NCBI GenBank assembly: GCA_947177595.1
Contig: CAMWUZ010000066.1
Coordinates: 1-8,361, forward strand
Reading direction: 5' to 3'
From: an uncultured Porphyromonadaceae bacterium
GTDB lineage: Bacteria > Bacteroidota > Bacteroidia > Bacteroidales > Muribaculaceae
DNA: 8,361 nt
Of the stretch, positions 7,253-8,361 are shown one piece after another. Below the pieces are notes generated by a model. The model had not been told where the DNA came from. It searched no databases and saw only the letters and a program-made list of their open reading frames with translations. Within the stretch, counting starts at the first letter, position 1. The number at the start of each line of letters is the position of its first letter. The position numbers and the translations under genes are program-made.

Positions 7253-7330
7253 ATTCCCGGAGTGAGGTATGTAGGATTATAGATGTAGTTGTATTCACGA
7301 GATCCTGTATAGAATTACTCTCTATTAGCG

Positions 7331-7361
7331 CAAAAGTATATAATATATTGTATTCTCCAAG
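7331..7361 (-). promoter_or_regulatory. Candidate Bacteroidetes -33/-7 promoter for the giant gene
   Basis: On the minus strand TACTTTTG (complement of 7331-7338) matches the -7 consensus TAnnTTTG exactly. CTTG (complement of 7358-7361) lies 19 nt upstream and matches the -33 box TTTG in three of four bases. The spacing is right for the primary sigma factor of Bacteroidetes, and the spacer is AT-rich. The expected start of transcription is near 7323-7325, giving a leader of about 270 nt. Confidence 0.6.
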
Positions 7362-7403
7362 CCGTTTAAGTAATTTTTAACATTTCCCTCACCGTGGAGT
7401 AGG

Positions 7404-7421
7404 GACATCGCGTGCGATGTC
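7404..7421. repeat. Perfect 8-bp palindrome, REP-like, between the Abi_2 gene and the promoter
   Basis: GACATCGC (7404-7411) and GCGATGTC (7414-7421) are exact inverted repeats separated by GT. They are preceded by CCCT (7386-7389) and AGGG (7401-7404), which can add an adjacent small stem. It lies 54 nt past the Abi_2 stop without a T-run. The GC-rich form in AT-rich surroundings recalls dispersed intergenic palindromes of the REP type. That identity is an inference from one copy. Confidence 0.55.
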
Positions 7422-7474
7422 AGCAAAGGTGGTGGCGGTGAAAATACCGATAAATCCGGATATATAAAAACTAC

Positions 7475-8361
7475 TTACTGCCAAAGTTTCTCGTCTTGCC
7501 AATTACTTGGGAAACCCATCGCTGATACATTTACATTGGGATATCTGCCAAGTAAGGACTTGAAACGAGCAGCAAATGTATTCCGAGGATTGACAGTCTG
7601 AAGAAAATACAGCAGAATTGACATTATATAGTACACGCGCTTGGTGTCACCCGGAATATCTATAAATGGCAGATGAGTCCTACGAGGAATAAGTGCGTTT
7701 ATGCTTAACCTACGGTTCCATAACCTGCTGTGATGAGCGCATATATTGCGTACATAAACTATCGAGTGCAGCCATGACTCCATGATTGTATCTGTAAGAC
7801 CATAAAATCTTGCTACTTTTCTACGGGCATGACCGGCTTTAAGCCAACGGTACATCATTGACAATGTGCCGAATGAACTAACTTCAAATGTCATCCAGCT
7901 TGGTGGAAACTCATTTGAATACCTCTGTTGAAAAGCAACGATTGCATCATCATCACTTCGGCGTAATTCCGCCTCCAGACTTGATAGTAATCCGGCATGA
8001 CGATTGGTATCTCTGAAATTTGAAGAGTCTTCAAACCAATATATACCTGCCTCATACCCCATTATTAAAGATAGCTGTGTCCTGATGGAAATTTCAATTT
8101 TCTCCATCTCCGAGCATATCATCTTCCTAAGTTCAGAGTCAAATTTATAGAGGTTATAAGCTTCATCAAAATTTGCGCCGGGTTTGAAAGTACGAATTCC
8201 CGGAAGCCGGAGCGGAGTAAGATAGCTCTTCATTCTGAAAAGACTTATGTTTTCTAGAATGTGTTGCGCTCTGTTTTCATCAGTGAAAACAAGACCTTCT
8301 GATTTAAGCAGTCTGATCTGTTCGGTAACCGAGATTTGCGGTTGAATATAGCGTGGTAGTG
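7475..8361 (-). CDS. Abi_2 family (AbiD/AbiF-like) abortive infection protein with HEPN RNase motif, start outside window
   Basis: The frame is open from the right edge to the TAA at 7475-7477, giving 294 visible residues; the family is usually about 300. The visible start (LPRYIQPQISVTEQIRLLKS, then EGLVFTDENRAQHILENISL) matches the Abi_2 opening of a Pro-containing phrase, an 'EQIxLLKSxGL' helix and an 'xYLxNISYYRL'-like helix. The ATG at 8233 therefore lies inside the domain and is not the start; only a few residues should be missing. The HEPN motif R-x4-H is intact as RNICAHHSRLWNR (R204, H209), the presumed RNase active site. Known relatives such as lactococcal AbiD and AbiF stop phage growth by killing or arresting the infected cell; RNA cleavage is inferred from the HEPN motif. 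GC is lower than in clpB (two sampled 60-base lines, 38% and 47%, against 60%), in keeping with an accessory gene. No partner gene is visible. Confidence 0.88.
   Translation of the reverse strand, partial: LPRYIQPQISVTEQIRLLKSEGLVFTDENRAQHILENISLFRMKSYLTPLRLPGIRTFKPGANFDEAYNLYKFDSELRKMICSEMEKIEISIRTQLSLIMGYEAGIYWFEDSSNFRDTNRHAGLLSSLEAELRRSDDDAIVAFQQRYSNEFPPSWMTFEVSSFGTLSMMYRWLKAGHARRKVARFYGLTDTIMESWLHSIVYVRNICAHHSRLWNRRLSINALIPRRTHLPFIDIPGDTKRVYYIMSILLYFLQTVNPRNTFAARFKSLLGRYPNVNVSAMGFPSNWQDEKLWQ

Larger units (their letters stand above)
7056..7474. other. Non-coding, hairpin-rich region between the Abi_2 gene and the giant gene
   Basis: These 419 bases hold no plausible gene. From right to left, in the direction of transcription, they contain the 3' end region of the Abi_2 gene with an 8-bp palindrome (7404-7421), a candidate promoter (7331-7361), a hairpin at 7231-7252, a nine-G run at 7212-7220, a hairpin at 7171-7188, a larger stem-loop at 7121-7155, a weak 4-bp stem at 7100-7119, and an AT-rich stretch before the ATG of the giant gene. 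No Shine-Dalgarno sequence precedes that ATG, which is normal in Bacteroidetes. Confidence 0.8.

Noticed and set aside
7436..7449. Small hairpin CGGT/ACCG after the Abi_2 gene as its terminator
   Set aside because: It has only four pairs and no U-tract follows on the minus strand, so it cannot be supported as a terminator.
7056..7474. CRISPR array or tRNA in the hairpin-rich spacer
   Set aside because: The stems differ in sequence and spacing, there are no regular direct repeats, and no cloverleaf or TTCRA-type T-loop was found.

Overview
The window looks like chromosomal DNA of a gut Bacteroidales, with the family Muribaculaceae the best guess. Four things point there: the ClpB sequence type, a lipoprotein with an acidic stretch after the lipid cysteine, a very large secreted protein built of OB-like and chitobiase-C-like domains ending in a T9SS-like tail, and a promoter of the Bacteroidetes -33/-7 type. 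No tRNA, rRNA, CRISPR array, insertion sequence or transposase gene was seen.

Layout. Positions 2-664 (+) hold the C-terminal part of clpB, the disaggregase. It is followed after 29 nt by a small lipoprotein gene (694-1170, +) that probably shares its transcript. Positions 1171-1361 lie between convergent genes. They carry one intrinsic terminator for each direction, separated by a run of eight G. Positions 1362-7055 (-) are one gene for an 1897-residue secreted protein of unknown function. Positions 7056-7474 are non-coding and unusually structured: several hairpins, a run of nine G (C on the transcribed strand), and a good candidate promoter for the large gene about 270 nt before its start codon. 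Positions 7475-8361 (-) hold most of an Abi_2 (AbiD/AbiF-like) gene with a HEPN-type RNase motif. Its true start lies beyond the right edge.

How the parts relate. The clpB/lipoprotein pair is housekeeping plus an envelope protein. The giant gene appears to be its own transcription unit with its own promoter and terminator. The Abi_2 gene is a probable phage-defence gene, lower in GC than clpB and so perhaps accessory. Nothing shows that the Abi_2 gene and the giant gene work together; they share only orientation and adjacency.

Most worth following up are the hairpin and poly-C leader of the giant gene, the modular architecture and strong internal GC shift of that gene, and the lone Abi_2 gene. 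I do not see a clearly new multi-gene system.
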